A DNA stretch of 64,000 nucleotides from Acidimicrobiales bacterium (GCA_030830565.1 JAURMR010000024.1:1-64000); one strand, 5' to 3'. Shown: positions 51,432 to 60,473, numbered from the stretch's first letter. Notes: a model not told the origin generated them from the sequence alone. Numbers and translations are program-made.

Positions 51432-51926
51432 TCAGTCGACGTAAACAGGGCCATCAGCCAAGCCGAAGGCATCGTGCAAGGCCACAACCGCTCGCTCGAC
51501 ATCGGCCTCGGCCACCACACAACTCACTCGGATTGCCGACGTAGCGATCATCTCGATGTTGATGTTGTTGGCCGCAAGCGTTTCGAACACGGTGGCGGCA
51601 ACACCAGGGTGCGACTTCATGCCCGCACCAACCACGCTCACGCGCGCAATGGCGGGATCGCCGTTGACTCTGGTCGCCCCAATGTCAGCGGTGTGTTGTT
51701 CGCAGATTGCGATTGCAGCATCAAGCTCACCGTGAGGAACCGTGAACGAAATATCAGTGACGCCATGATCAGAGGTGTTCTGCACGATGAGATCGACGTT
51801 GATATTGGAATCGGCCAGCGCGCGGAACATGAGCGCCGCGATACCGGGACGGTCGGCGACACCACCGATCGTGACCTTCGCTTCATCGGCATCGTGCACA
51901 ACGGCAGAAACGATTGCCTGTTCCAT
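51432..51926 (-). CDS. Aspartate kinase beta subunit (in-frame internal start)
   Basis: Within lysC, AAGGAGGA (minus strand, 51934-51941) lies 7 nt before an in-frame ATG at 51926. Translation from it would give a 164-residue protein with only the two ACT domains, matching the size of the separate beta subunit known from Corynebacterium and Bacillus, which is made from overlapping lysC genes. Product formation is inferred, but the ribosome site inside a gene is hard to explain otherwise. Confidence 0.65.
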   Translation of the reverse strand: MEQAIVSAVVHDADEAKVTIGGVADRPGIAALMFRALADSNINVDLIVQNTSDHGVTDISFTVPHGELDAAIAICEQHTADIGATRVNGDPAIARVSVVGAGMKSHPGVAATVFETLAANNINIEMIATSAIRVSCVVAEADVERAVVALHDAFGLADGPVYVD

Positions 51927-52664
51927 GGTTGGGTCCTCCTTGGTGACGATCGTTCCGGTTTCCCAAGTAAACGCTGAACGCACATGAAGATCGACACCGT
52001 GTGTACGGGCGAACTCAACAGAGCGCATCGCTGGTTTAGGACAACCATTGGCCGTCATCTCTAGCAATTCATCGAAACTGATTTTTTCCATCTTGCGAGC
52101 GTTCGACACGATGCGAGGATCAGTCGTGAAGACACCAGTTACGTCGGTGTAGAGCTCACAGGAATCGGCACCGAGCGCGTGCGCAAGCGCTACAGCCGTC
52201 GTATCGGATCCACCGCGACCAAGGAATGTCACATTCGCTTCAGGCGAAACGCCCTGCGCGCCACCCACTACGGCAACGCGACCCGCAGCTAACGCTTCAA
52301 CAACTCGCGCAGGTTTCACGTCGACGATCTTGGCGTTGCGATGAGTTGAGTCGGTAAGGAATCCGGCTTGTGAACCGGTGAAGGACTCGGCCTCGATGCC
52401 AGTGTCGGCGATGGCCATGCACAACAGCGCCATTGCTTTGCGTTCGCCAGCGGTCACGAGCATGTCCATCTCGCGACCGGGACGGGTGTCAGAAACCTCT
52501 GCGGCAATTCGAAGAAGATCGTCAGTTTCCTTGCCCATGGCCGAAATCACGACCACGACCTGATTGCCTCGGCGCACCGTGCGCGCCACATGGTCGGCCA
52601 CGGCGCGCATGCGCTCTGGATCACCGACCGAGGTGCCACCGAACTTCTGAACTAGGAGAGCCAC
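51432..52664 (-). CDS. lysC: Aspartate kinase (alpha subunit)
   Basis: The 410-residue kinase has VQKFGGTSVGDPERMRAVADHV, the phosphate loop FLGRGGSDTTAVALAHAL and two ACT domains in the C-terminal third (KVTIGGVADRPGIAALMFRALADSNINVDLIVQ and RVSVVGAGMKSHPGVAATVFETLAANNINIEMI). It phosphorylates aspartate and is the feedback-controlled entry to the Lys/Thr branch. GTG 52664 lies 8 nt after TAGCGT. An internal ribosome site in frame marks the beta subunit. asd follows. Confidence 0.95.
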   Translation of the reverse strand: MALLVQKFGGTSVGDPERMRAVADHVARTVRRGNQVVVVISAMGKETDDLLRIAAEVSDTRPGREMDMLVTAGERKAMALLCMAIADTGIEAESFTGSQAGFLTDSTHRNAKIVDVKPARVVEALAAGRVAVVGGAQGVSPEANVTFLGRGGSDTTAVALAHALGADSCELYTDVTGVFTTDPRIVSNARKMEKISFDELLEMTANGCPKPAMRSVEFARTHGVDLHVRSAFTWETGTIVTKEDPTMEQAIVSAVVHDADEAKVTIGGVADRPGIAALMFRALADSNINVDLIVQNTSDHGVTDISFTVPHGELDAAIAICEQHTADIGATRVNGDPAIARVSVVGAGMKSHPGVAATVFETLAANNINIEMIATSAIRVSCVVAEADVERAVVALHDAFGLADGPVYVD

Positions 52665-52769
52665 GGGTTGCAACGCTACCGGCCGCCCCGACCCCGCATT
52701 GAAACAGTGTCGGCCCCACCTTCAAACCAGCCACGGCCCCGACCCAAATCACTTGTAGGTTCTCCCACC

Positions 52770-53615
52770 ATGGCTCGCTCATCGGACCGCCGTCAGCAAC
52801 AGTTAGCCCGCCAGAAGGCTCAAAATGCAGCGACGGCCCGAGCGCGAAATGCACGTCGCCGCCGGCAGTTTGCGGCCGGCGCAGTTGCAGTCGTCGTTGT
52901 GCTCTCGACGCTTGGGGCGTTTATCGGATCGAAAGATTCGAGTTCGAAATCACCATCGACTACCGCGGCTGTCCCCACGTCAACCACGCTGCAGACCTCG
53001 GGAATTGTCCCGCCAGCGGTTGCGCCTGGGGCGACGCTCACGGGTGCAACTCCATGCCCGGCCGAGGATGGCTCCTCCGCCCGAACCACCTCGTTTGAAA
53101 CAGCACCACCAACCTGTATCGACAACACCCGCTTCTACACAGCGACCATCACTACAACCAAAGGGTCGCTCACCGTGCAACTCAATCCGAAAGTGTCACC
53201 ACAAACGGTGAACACCTTCGTTGTGCTTGCTCGCTATCACTATTACGACGGTCAGCCGATTACCGATGTACGCAACCGCGCGTCATTCACCGCAGGAATG
53301 GCGTTTACGGGTGGAACAGCGCAGCCAGGCTTTGACATTCCGGGCGAGATTCCCGCAAAGGGCACCGTCTTCACCCCCGGCGCACTTTCAATGGCCCCCG
53401 CATCTGCCTCGAACGGCATTGGTGGACAGTTAGTTTTCGCGACCTTTGATCAGGCGGCTGACAACAGTCAGCAGGTCACTCCGCTCGGCATCATGCTTAG
53501 CGGCGACACAACGCTGACGGCGATCAATCAACTTGCGAGTGAGTCGGGGAAACCCACCGCCCTTGTCACGATCACTTCAATCTCGGTTCTTCAAAGCGGA
53601 GTCATCCCGAGCTAA
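52770..53615 (+). CDS. Membrane-anchored divergent cyclophilin-type protein
   Basis: The 281 residues start MARSSDRRQQQLARQKAQ with a basic head, one helix (FAAGAVAVVVVLSTLGAFIG, about 32-52), a Ser/Thr linker and a cyclophilin-like beta barrel (FYTATITTTKGSLTVQLNPKVSPQTVNTFVVLARYHYYDGQ). The active-site segments FHR and NGSQFFI of true cyclophilins read TDVRN and NGIGGQLVF, so prolyl isomerase activity is doubtful. It may act as an extracytoplasmic binding domain. The start is supported by TAGGTT 8 nt upstream. Confidence 0.75.
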   Translation: MARSSDRRQQQLARQKAQNAATARARNARRRRQFAAGAVAVVVVLSTLGAFIGSKDSSSKSPSTTAAVPTSTTLQTSGIVPPAVAPGATLTGATPCPAEDGSSARTTSFETAPPTCIDNTRFYTATITTTKGSLTVQLNPKVSPQTVNTFVVLARYHYYDGQPITDVRNRASFTAGMAFTGGTAQPGFDIPGEIPAKGTVFTPGALSMAPASASNGIGGQLVFATFDQAADNSQQVTPLGIMLSGDTTLTAINQLASESGKPTALVTITSISVLQSGVIPS

Positions 53616-53700
53616 GCAAGCCTGCCGAGCATGCCGTCAAACCAGTTGGGAAGCGTCGCGATGGCCGTGTCCAACGAGGGCTTGCTAGCGTCCCCGCCCG

Positions 53701-54381
53701 ATGGGAACCTCAAAACGCGAACGTCAGAAGGCCGGCCATCAAGCCCGCCTCAATGTTGAACGATCAATGGCCCGGCGCGACCAGCGTCGCCGCCGCCTCT
53801 TCACGATCGTCGGCGCCGCGGTCATGGTGGTCGCAACCGCAGCACTGTTCGTGGCGTTGAGCGATAACAGTTCGACATCAACCACCGCAGCAACGACGAC
53901 AACGACGCTTGCGAGTTCAACAACTGTTTCTGCAGTGACGCTTCCCTCGGCAGCAGGAAAGCCTTGCGTTGATTTCAACGACACGCTTCCGACTGGTGCA
54001 CCTGCCGTCATCATGCCGGTTGGCGAAACGCCAAAGTCGCTCGTTGTTCAGGACCTGGTCACGGGCACCGGCACCCCGGTTGCCAAAGGCGATTCCGTCA
54101 CCGTGAACTACATCGGTGTCTCGTGCTCGACCGGCAAGATCTTCGACTCGTCGTGGGCAAACGGAAAGCCAGTGACGTTCCCGCTGAATCAGGTGATTAG
54201 CGGTTGGTCACAAGGCCTTGTCGGCATGCAGCCCAATGGCCGCCGTCTTCTGGTCATCCCGCCCGACCTTGGTTACGGCGCGACCGGTCAGGGAAGCATC
54301 GCTCCCGACGAATCACTGATCTTTGTTGTCGACCTTGTTTCCACTTCGCCTGCTGCGAATCCAGGAACCACGCCGAACTAG
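53701..54381 (+). CDS. Membrane-anchored FKBP-type peptidyl-prolyl isomerase
   Basis: The 226-residue protein has a basic head, one helix (LFTIVGAAVMVVATAALFVAL, about 35-55), a Thr/Ser-rich linker and one FKBP domain: VVQDLVTGTGTPVAKGDSVTVNYIGVSCSTGKIFDSSW, then VISGWSQGLVGMQPNGRRLLVIPPDLGYGATGQGSIAPDESLIFVVDLV, with the classical aromatic active site. It probably helps fold exported proteins. It follows the divergent cyclophilin in the same orientation; TAGCGT lies 9 nt before the ATG. Confidence 0.92.
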   Translation: MGTSKRERQKAGHQARLNVERSMARRDQRRRRLFTIVGAAVMVVATAALFVALSDNSSTSTTAATTTTTLASSTTVSAVTLPSAAGKPCVDFNDTLPTGAPAVIMPVGETPKSLVVQDLVTGTGTPVAKGDSVTVNYIGVSCSTGKIFDSSWANGKPVTFPLNQVISGWSQGLVGMQPNGRRLLVIPPDLGYGATGQGSIAPDESLIFVVDLVSTSPAANPGTTPN

Positions 54382-54431
54382 CGATTCCCGCTCGGACCTC
54401 TGACCACGGCCTTGCAGCAATGTCCGTTCGT

Positions 54432-55109
54432 TCAGAGAACCGCTTCGGGCATCACAGAAATATCGGTGACTTTCCCGTCGCGATGAACGATTACTGATCC
54501 GGCACCGGCAACTCGCCAACCGCCAGTTCCGACATCGTCAATGAGCGCTGTGCGAGACGGAAGTTCGAGCAGCACAACGCCGGCCGATGCAAGGTCGATC
54601 GTGCGTCGCACTTTGTCCGGCGACCATTCGTCGCTGCGCGCAATCACGGCGACGCCCGGCAGAAGGCCAAGGCCGACGGTGAACGCGCCGCCGCGCGTGT
54701 CGACCATTGGGTCACACAACACATCAGCGCCTGCACCACTCCCAACGAGCGCCGCGCCGTTACGCCATGCCGAAAGTATCGCGTCGTAGACAGGAGTCTC
54801 TTTGAGCACTGAACGAATATGCATCGGCGAGACACCAGTGAGATACATCAACTTCGCGTTCGCGACCGCAGCGATGTTGTCCGCATCGAGCGCGTCGGTT
54901 CGTGAATACACCGGAACCTCACGCACAGTCGCACCGAGCGTTGCAAACCATTCACGAGCAGCGGTGACTGACTTTTGCGGGTTTTCATAGGCCCAACCTG
55001 TAGCGAGCAGCGTCACTTCGGTTGCGCCCACCGCTGCGAGAAGTTCCGCATCGAAGGTGCAACCTTCGGAGAATTCTCCGCCGCCAACAAGAGCAAGTGG
55101 TCCGGTCAT
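54432..55109 (-). CDS. Peptidase S51/cyanophycinase-like protein lacking the nucleophile
   Basis: The 225-residue protein has the class-I amidotransferase/S51 fold: GPLALVGGGEFSEGCTFDAELLAAVG, LMYLTGVSPMHIRSVLKETPVYDAILSAWRNGAALVGSGAGADVLCDPM and RGGAFTVGLGLLPGVAVIARSDEW. In cyanophycinase and dipeptidase E the elbow is GxSAGA with Ser as nucleophile; here it reads GSGAGA, so catalysis by that Ser is lost. It may bind a ligand or use another residue. Its ATG overlaps the methyltransferase-like stop (ATGA). Confidence 0.7.
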   Translation of the reverse strand: MTGPLALVGGGEFSEGCTFDAELLAAVGATEVTLLATGWAYENPQKSVTAAREWFATLGATVREVPVYSRTDALDADNIAAVANAKLMYLTGVSPMHIRSVLKETPVYDAILSAWRNGAALVGSGAGADVLCDPMVDTRGGAFTVGLGLLPGVAVIARSDEWSPDKVRRTIDLASAGVVLLELPSRTALIDDVGTGGWRVAGAGSVIVHRDGKVTDISVMPEAVL

Positions 55110-55639
55110 TGTTGTACCTCCGAGATATTGACGACACGGCGAGCACCGAGCGACACGAAATGTCGAAGCGGTGCAACGGAGGTCGGCATAGTGAAACGAT
55201 CAATATCGTCATTCATAAGTGTTGTCGTACGCAGAGCAGCAACGAGGTCGCGCCCGACATGGAAACCACGCACCGAACGAGTTGATGTCCATGGTGCGAA
55301 GCCCAGCACGCGAAGAGTTCCGGGACGAACGATGGGCTCGACCGCAAGCAAACGACCGCTCGGCGACAAGAGAGCGTCGATCGCCGCGAGAGCTGCTGCG
55401 AGATCAGGGAAGCGAATGAGTTCAGCGACTGAAATCACAACATCGCATTCGTCGGCACCGGGCCCAATCCGGCGATCAATGGCATTTGCGAGTACTGATC
55501 GGGCAGACGGATCGGAAAGATCAAGAACACGACCGGCTGCGCCCGCAAGCGCTGCGGAATAACGACGGCCGAGTTCGCTGGCGACAGCCTTCGGGAACTG
55601 ACGCTCGCCTTCGACGATCACTGTCTTGCGATTCGACAC
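55106..55639 (-). CDS. Methyltransferase-like Rossmann protein, reduced
   Basis: The 177-residue protein begins VSNRKTVIVEGERQFPKAVASELGRRYSAAL and has AGRVLDLSDPSARSVLANAIDRR and CDVVISVAELIRFPDLAAALAAIDALLSPSGRLLAVEPIV, like a class I SAM methyltransferase (motif I weak as VLDLSDPS, motifs IV-VI kept). The Gly-rich SAM loop is poorly preserved. It is co-translated with the S51-like gene. TAGCGT lies 7 nt before GTG 55639. Function unknown. Confidence 0.6.
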   Translation of the reverse strand: MSNRKTVIVEGERQFPKAVASELGRRYSAALAGAAGRVLDLSDPSARSVLANAIDRRIGPGADECDVVISVAELIRFPDLAAALAAIDALLSPSGRLLAVEPIVRPGTLRVLGFAPWTSTRSVRGFHVGRDLVAALRTTTLMNDDIDRFTMPTSVAPLRHFVSLGARRVVNISEVQQ

Positions 55640-55762
55640 GGGGATCACGCTAGTGGGGGCACCGATCGCGGCCGCCCCGAACTCCATTCGGCGGCGAAAC
55701 CTACCCAGCGGTAACCTCTAGCGCTCTCCGGGATGGCCGGAGCCAGTGAAAGAGGAACGGCT

Positions 55763-56617
55763 GTGGCAATCGAACGAATCGGAATCATTGGATCCGGAAT
55801 CATGGGCTCGGGCATCGCCGAGGTCGCCGCCAGCACGGGTCACACCGTGGTGTTGCGCTCCCGTTCGATCGACAGCGCCAACGCGATGCTCGCTGGTCTG
55901 CAAAAGTCGCTCGCCCGTCAGGTCGAGAAGGGTCGCCGCGAACAGGCCGACGCTGATGCCATCGCCGCACGCGTTTCTGCCACTGCCGATCTCGCCGACC
56001 TCGCTGATTGCGATCTCGTTCTTGAATCTGTCGTTGAAGACCTCGATGTGAAGCTTGCGCTCTTCCGGGAACTCGATGGAATCGTCAAGGCCGACGCCAT
56101 CATCGCCACCAATACCTCGACGCTCCCGGTCGTTGAAATGGCCATGGCCACCAACCGTCCCGGTCAGGTGTGCGGCGTTCACTTCTTCAACCCGGCACCA
56201 GCCATGAGCCTCGTTGAAATTGTTCGTCCGATGACAGCCGACGATGCAACGATCGCTGCAGTTACTGCATTCGCAACGGCGTGTGGCAAAGACCCAGTCG
56301 AGGTTGCTGACCGCGCTGGCTTCATCGTGAACGCGCTGCTCTTCCCCTATCTCAACAACGCCGTCAAGTTGCTTGAAAACGGAATCGCAACTCGCGACGA
56401 CATCGATACCGCCATGAAGGGTGGCTGCAACTTCCCAATGGGGCCGTTGCAACTGCTTGATCTCGTTGGCCTCGACACCTCTGTCGCAATCCTTGATGCG
56501 CTCTATGACGAATTCCGCGATCCAAACTTCTCGCCGGCTCCTCGTCTTCGTCGCATGGTGACCGCAGGCCACCTCGGCCGTAAGTCAGGCATCGGCTTCT
56601 ACGACTACCGCAAGTAG
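55763..56617 (+). CDS. 3-hydroxyacyl-CoA dehydrogenase (3-hydroxybutyryl-CoA type)
   Basis: The 284-residue protein has RIGIIGSGIMGSGIAEVAASTGHTVVL (NAD loop), VHFFNPAPAMSLVEIVR with the catalytic His, and DRAGFIVNALLFPYLNNAVKLLE with the C-terminal CHAD-type domain GCNFPMGPLQLLDLVGLD. Length is that of FadB2/Hbd single-domain enzymes. It oxidises 3-hydroxyacyl-CoA, probably in C4 acyl-CoA metabolism with the nearby MeaA. GTG 55763 follows GAGGAACG. Confidence 0.94.
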   Translation: MAIERIGIIGSGIMGSGIAEVAASTGHTVVLRSRSIDSANAMLAGLQKSLARQVEKGRREQADADAIAARVSATADLADLADCDLVLESVVEDLDVKLALFRELDGIVKADAIIATNTSTLPVVEMAMATNRPGQVCGVHFFNPAPAMSLVEIVRPMTADDATIAAVTAFATACGKDPVEVADRAGFIVNALLFPYLNNAVKLLENGIATRDDIDTAMKGGCNFPMGPLQLLDLVGLDTSVAILDALYDEFRDPNFSPAPRLRRMVTAGHLGRKSGIGFYDYRK

Positions 56618-56647
56618 GCCGCGGTTCTCGCCGATGGTCGTTCACTC

Positions 56648-57331
56648 ATGATGCCCATCGCTCCGCCAATTTCGCAGTGGCAGTTTCCTCCGCCCGACAC
56701 TGCCGATGAAAACGGTCTCGTTGGGGTTGGCGCCGACCTTGAACCTGGAACGGTCCTGGCCGCATATCGGACGGGGATTTTTCCGATGCCATTCGACAAC
56801 GGACCAATGGTTGGTTGGTGGTCGCCAGACCCTCGTGGCGTTTTTCCGCTTGATGCGTTGCGTGTGTCTCGGTCATTGCGCCAGTCCGTCGGTCGTTATG
56901 ACATAACTATCGATACGTCGTTCGATCAGGTTGTGACCGAATGTGCGAACCCGGAACGCGATGGGGCATGGATTACTTCAGCGATTCGATCCGCATATGG
57001 CGAACTCCATCGTTTGGGTTGGGCCCATTCGATTGAGACTCGGGACCGAGCGACTGGCGAACTCGTAGGAGGCCTCTATGGCATCCATATCCGTGGACTC
57101 TTCGCCGGCGAATCGATGTTTCACCACACCCGCGATGCTTCGAAGGTTGCGCTCGTTGGCCTCGTGAATCATTTGCGATCGATCGGCGTGATCCTGCTTG
57201 ACGTGCAGTGGCTCACACCGCATCTCGCCAGTCTTGGAGCGGTCGAGATCCCCCGCAGCGACTACCTGTCTCAGCTCGCCAATGCCTTGGCGATACCCGT
57301 TCGCCCCTTCATCCCAGAGGTCTCATCGTGA
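56648..57331 (+). CDS. aat: Leucyl/phenylalanyl-tRNA-protein transferase
   Basis: The 227-residue Aat begins PPISQWQFPPPDTADENGLVGVGADLEPGTVLAAYRTGIFPMPF, with WWSPDPRGVFPLDALRVSRSLR and the GGLYGIHIRGLFAGESMFHHTRDASKVAL block. It adds Leu or Phe from tRNA to proteins with basic N-termini, marking them for ClpS/ClpAP. A second ATG (56651) follows the first, so the start is uncertain by one codon. The mutase gene follows, and a GTGA overlap with it is possible. Confidence 0.95.
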   Translation: MMPIAPPISQWQFPPPDTADENGLVGVGADLEPGTVLAAYRTGIFPMPFDNGPMVGWWSPDPRGVFPLDALRVSRSLRQSVGRYDITIDTSFDQVVTECANPERDGAWITSAIRSAYGELHRLGWAHSIETRDRATGELVGGLYGIHIRGLFAGESMFHHTRDASKVALVGLVNHLRSIGVILLDVQWLTPHLASLGAVEIPRSDYLSQLANALAIPVRPFIPEVSS

Positions 57332-57363
57332 CAAAGCAACCATCAGTGGGAGAGCATGGAGCC

Positions 57364-59340
57364 ATGAGTACGAGCCCTTCTGGAGATTCGATTCGTTCAG
57401 CCGATCGTCCGTGGATGATGCGTACGTATTCGGGCCACTCCACGGCGCGCGCGTCCAACGAGCTCTACCGCACCAACTTGGCCAAAGGTCAGACCGGCCT
57501 TTCAATCGCGTTCGATCTTCCAACGCAGACCGGCTACGACCCCGACGACCCGCGTTCTCGTGGCGAGGTTGGCAAAGTCGGCGTTCCCGTTGCCGAGATC
57601 GGGCATATGCGCGAACTCCTCGAAGGCATTCCGGTTGGCGGAATGAATACGTCAATGACGATCAACGCGACCGCCGCTTGGCTCCTTGCGCTGTATGTCG
57701 CCTACGCCGCTGAGAACGGTGTCGCATCGAGCGAACTGCGCGGAACGACTCAGAACGACATTGTGAAGGAATACCTGTCGCGCGGCACATACATCTTCCC
57801 GCCAGAACCTTCTCGGCGGTTGATCGTTGACATGGTCGCATGGTGTTCAGAGAACATTCCGGCCTGGAACCCAATGAATGTGTGCAGCTACCACCTTCAA
57901 GAAGCCGGAGCGACTCCGGTTCAAGAAATTGCATTCTCACTCGCCACGGCAATCGACGTTCTCGATGCCGTGCGCGACAGCGGCCAAGTTCCCGCCGATC
58001 GCATGCCTGCTGTCGTTGCGTCGATTTCCTTCTTCGTGAACTCGGGGATTCGGTTTGTTGAAGAAGTCTGCAAGATGCGTGCCTTCACAAAGATGTGGGA
58101 CGAGATCTGCCTCGAACGATACGGCGTCACCGATGCGAAGGCTCGTCGATTCCGTTACGGCGTGCAGGTGAACTCACTCGGACTTACCGAAGCACAGCCC
58201 GAAAACAATGTGCAGCGCATCGTGTTAGAAATGCTCGGAGTCACGCTTTCAAAGGATGCTCGAGCACGCTCGTTGCAACTTCCAGCATGGAACGAGGCCC
58301 TTGGTCTCCCCCGCCCATGGGATCAGCAGTGGTCGCTGCGCATGCAGCAAGTACTCGCCTTTGAATCTGATCTTCTCGAATACGAGGACATCTTCAACGG
58401 CTCACACGTCATCGAGGGTCTCACCGATGAACTGGTGACCGCAGCCCGAGCAGAACTCGACGACGTACTCGCAATGGGCGGAGCGTTCGCGGCCATCGAA
58501 GAATTGAAGGGACGCCTCGTTGCGTCCAACACCGAGCGAGTTCGTCGCATTGAAACCGGCGAACAGATTGTTGTTGGCGTGAACAAGTTCACCGAAGCGG
58601 CAGACTCGCCGCTTTCTGGCGATGAATCAATCCTTCGCGTCGATCCCGCTGTCGAAGCACAGACAATTGCCGAGGTCGAAACCTGGCGCAGCGAACGCGA
58701 CACCGCTGCTGTCGAAGCTGCGCTCGCCGAGCTTCGCCGAGTTGCGCTCACCGACGAAAACATCATGGACCCAACGATCGCTTTGGCCGTTGCCGGCGGA
58801 ACCACCGGGGAATGGGCCGGCGCCCTGCGTGAGGTCTTCGGCGAGTACCGAGCCCCAACCGGCGTTGCCGCCGCTGCCGGCGTTGGCACAATGCCGGAGG
58901 ATCTGCGTTCCGTAGCTGAACAGGTGAAGGCCATGCCAGGAGGTCCCCCTCGATTCCTCGTCGGCAAGCCCGGCCTTGATGGTCACTCCAATGGGGCCGA
59001 GCAAATTGCCGTGGCCGCGAGAGACGCTGGCATGGAGGTCATCTACCAAGGCATCCGGTTGACCCCAGCGCAGATCGCTGCGGTTGCTCGCGACGAAGAT
59101 GTCGACGTTGTTGGTCTTTCCATTCTTTCTGGTAGCCACATGCAACTTGTTCCCGATGTCGTCGAACGACTTCGTGCCGAGGGTGTGACTTGTCCGGTCA
59201 TCGTCGGCGGAATCATCCCCGAAGACGACCGACCAAAGTTGCTCGCCGCCGGCGTTGCGCGTGTCTACACACCGAAGGATTTCGAACTCGGAAACATCAT
59301 GGGCGATATCGCCGCCCTTGTGGCCGAAACCCGCCGCTAA
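57364..59340 (+). CDS. meaA: Coenzyme B12-dependent acyl-CoA mutase, MeaA/ethylmalonyl-CoA mutase type
   Basis: The 658 residues combine the TIM-barrel catalytic domain (RPWMMRTYSGHSTARASNELYRTNLAKGQTGLSIAFDLPTQTGYD, then GGMNTSMTINATAAW and QNDIVKEYLSRGTYIFPP) and the B12 domain with GLDGHSNGAEQ (His541) in one chain. This size and ENNVQRIVLEML/PRPWDQQWSLRMQQVL blocks fit actinobacterial MeaA, the ethylmalonyl-CoA mutase class, rather than two-subunit methylmalonyl-CoA mutase. The start may instead be GTG 57328, which overlaps the aat stop. Crotonyl-CoA carboxylase/reductase is not in the window. Confidence 0.9.
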   Translation: MSTSPSGDSIRSADRPWMMRTYSGHSTARASNELYRTNLAKGQTGLSIAFDLPTQTGYDPDDPRSRGEVGKVGVPVAEIGHMRELLEGIPVGGMNTSMTINATAAWLLALYVAYAAENGVASSELRGTTQNDIVKEYLSRGTYIFPPEPSRRLIVDMVAWCSENIPAWNPMNVCSYHLQEAGATPVQEIAFSLATAIDVLDAVRDSGQVPADRMPAVVASISFFVNSGIRFVEEVCKMRAFTKMWDEICLERYGVTDAKARRFRYGVQVNSLGLTEAQPENNVQRIVLEMLGVTLSKDARARSLQLPAWNEALGLPRPWDQQWSLRMQQVLAFESDLLEYEDIFNGSHVIEGLTDELVTAARAELDDVLAMGGAFAAIEELKGRLVASNTERVRRIETGEQIVVGVNKFTEAADSPLSGDESILRVDPAVEAQTIAEVETWRSERDTAAVEAALAELRRVALTDENIMDPTIALAVAGGTTGEWAGALREVFGEYRAPTGVAAAAGVGTMPEDLRSVAEQVKAMPGGPPRFLVGKPGLDGHSNGAEQIAVAARDAGMEVIYQGIRLTPAQIAAVARDEDVDVVGLSILSGSHMQLVPDVVERLRAEGVTCPVIVGGIIPEDDRPKLLAAGVARVYTPKDFELGNIMGDIAALVAETRR

Positions 59341-60467
59341 CGATCCTCGTCAAGTTCCGCGAGAACTGCTTCGGTATCAGCACCAAGTCCACGGGCGGCG
59401 AAACGCACACCACCAGGTGTTGCCGACAAGCGCGCGATCACATTCTGCATTGGCACTCCATCGACCGTCACGATCGCGTCGCGCTCGCGTAAGTGCGGAT
59501 CGTTCACAACATCGGCCATTGCATACACCGCGGCAACCGCGACTTCGGCCTGCTCCGCTTCTGCAAGAACGACCTCGAGCGTGCGTTGCGCGACCCATTC
59601 GCCCACGATCTCGTCGATCAGATCACGATTGGCCACTCGATTGTCGAAACCATCAAAGCGGGGATCGTTCGGCGCACCAACGAGAGTCATGAGTCGTTGC
59701 GCCACCGATTCGGCAGTCGTGGAAATGGCAACCCACTTTCCGTCTGCGCATCGATAGGTATTGCGCGGTACGGAATACGGAATACCTGAGCCGAGTCGAG
59801 GTTGTTCGTAGCCAGTGAGTGCATTGGCTGAAAGCAATGGACCCATTAAGTGCAGCATCGACTCAAGGAGATTGACATCGACGACTTGGCCAACCCCAGA
59901 GTGCACGGCAACCATCGTGGCGAATGCCGCCACAATCGCCGTCACTTCATCGGTCAATGCGATTGGTGGAAGCGTTGGCGCTCCATCGGGTTCGCCATTC
60001 ACATTGGCAAAGCCCGACATTGCTTCCGCCAGCGTCGCGAACCCTGGGCGATCTCGATATGGCCCTGTCTGACCAAAACCCGTCACACGAGTGATCACGA
60101 GTTTGGGATTCGTTGCATGCAATGTTTCGGGGGCAAGCCCGAGCGCTTCGAGTTTTCCGGGTCGAAAGTTTTCGACCAGAACATCGGCCGTGTCGAGGAG
60201 TCGACGCAAAACCGACACGCCTTCTTCGGACTTCAAATCGAGAACGATGGTTCGCTTTCCTCGCCCCGCGACTTTCCAAAACAGCGTGACGTCATCGGAC
60301 GGATCTCGCCATCCCATGGCCCGCACGGTGTCACCGGCACCCGGACGTTCCACCTTGATCACGTCCGCGCCAAAGTCCGCCAAATGCCGGGCACAACCGG
60401 GGCCCGCCAAAACCGTAGAGATATCGATCACTCGAAGATCGGCGAGCGGTGCAGCGGGGGAACTCAT
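59337..60467 (-). CDS. CaiB/BaiF-family (type III) CoA-transferase
   Basis: The 376-residue protein has LADLRVIDISTVLAGPGCARHLADFGADVIKVERPGAGDTVR, GKRTIVLDLKSEEGVSVLRRLLDTADVLVENFRPG and PYRDRPGFATLAEAMSGF, with the catalytic Asp in the expected SLE/DVNLLESML region. It moves CoA between carboxylic acids, or may act as an alpha-methylacyl-CoA racemase. The ATG lies 6 nt after TAACGT, whose first three bases are the stop of the GH36 gene. Its stop interleaves with that of meaA. Confidence 0.9.
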   Translation of the reverse strand: MSSPAAPLADLRVIDISTVLAGPGCARHLADFGADVIKVERPGAGDTVRAMGWRDPSDDVTLFWKVAGRGKRTIVLDLKSEEGVSVLRRLLDTADVLVENFRPGKLEALGLAPETLHATNPKLVITRVTGFGQTGPYRDRPGFATLAEAMSGFANVNGEPDGAPTLPPIALTDEVTAIVAAFATMVAVHSGVGQVVDVNLLESMLHLMGPLLSANALTGYEQPRLGSGIPYSVPRNTYRCADGKWVAISTTAESVAQRLMTLVGAPNDPRFDGFDNRVANRDLIDEIVGEWVAQRTLEVVLAEAEQAEVAVAAVYAMADVVNDPHLRERDAIVTVDGVPMQNVIARLSATPGGVRFAARGLGADTEAVLAELDEDR

Positions 60468-60473
60468 CTGGCG

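Noticed and set aside
55718-56572. Minus-strand open frame of 284 codons over the hydroxyacyl-CoA dehydrogenase
   Set aside because: It is rich in His, Asp and Gly with no domain; the dehydrogenase is well conserved.
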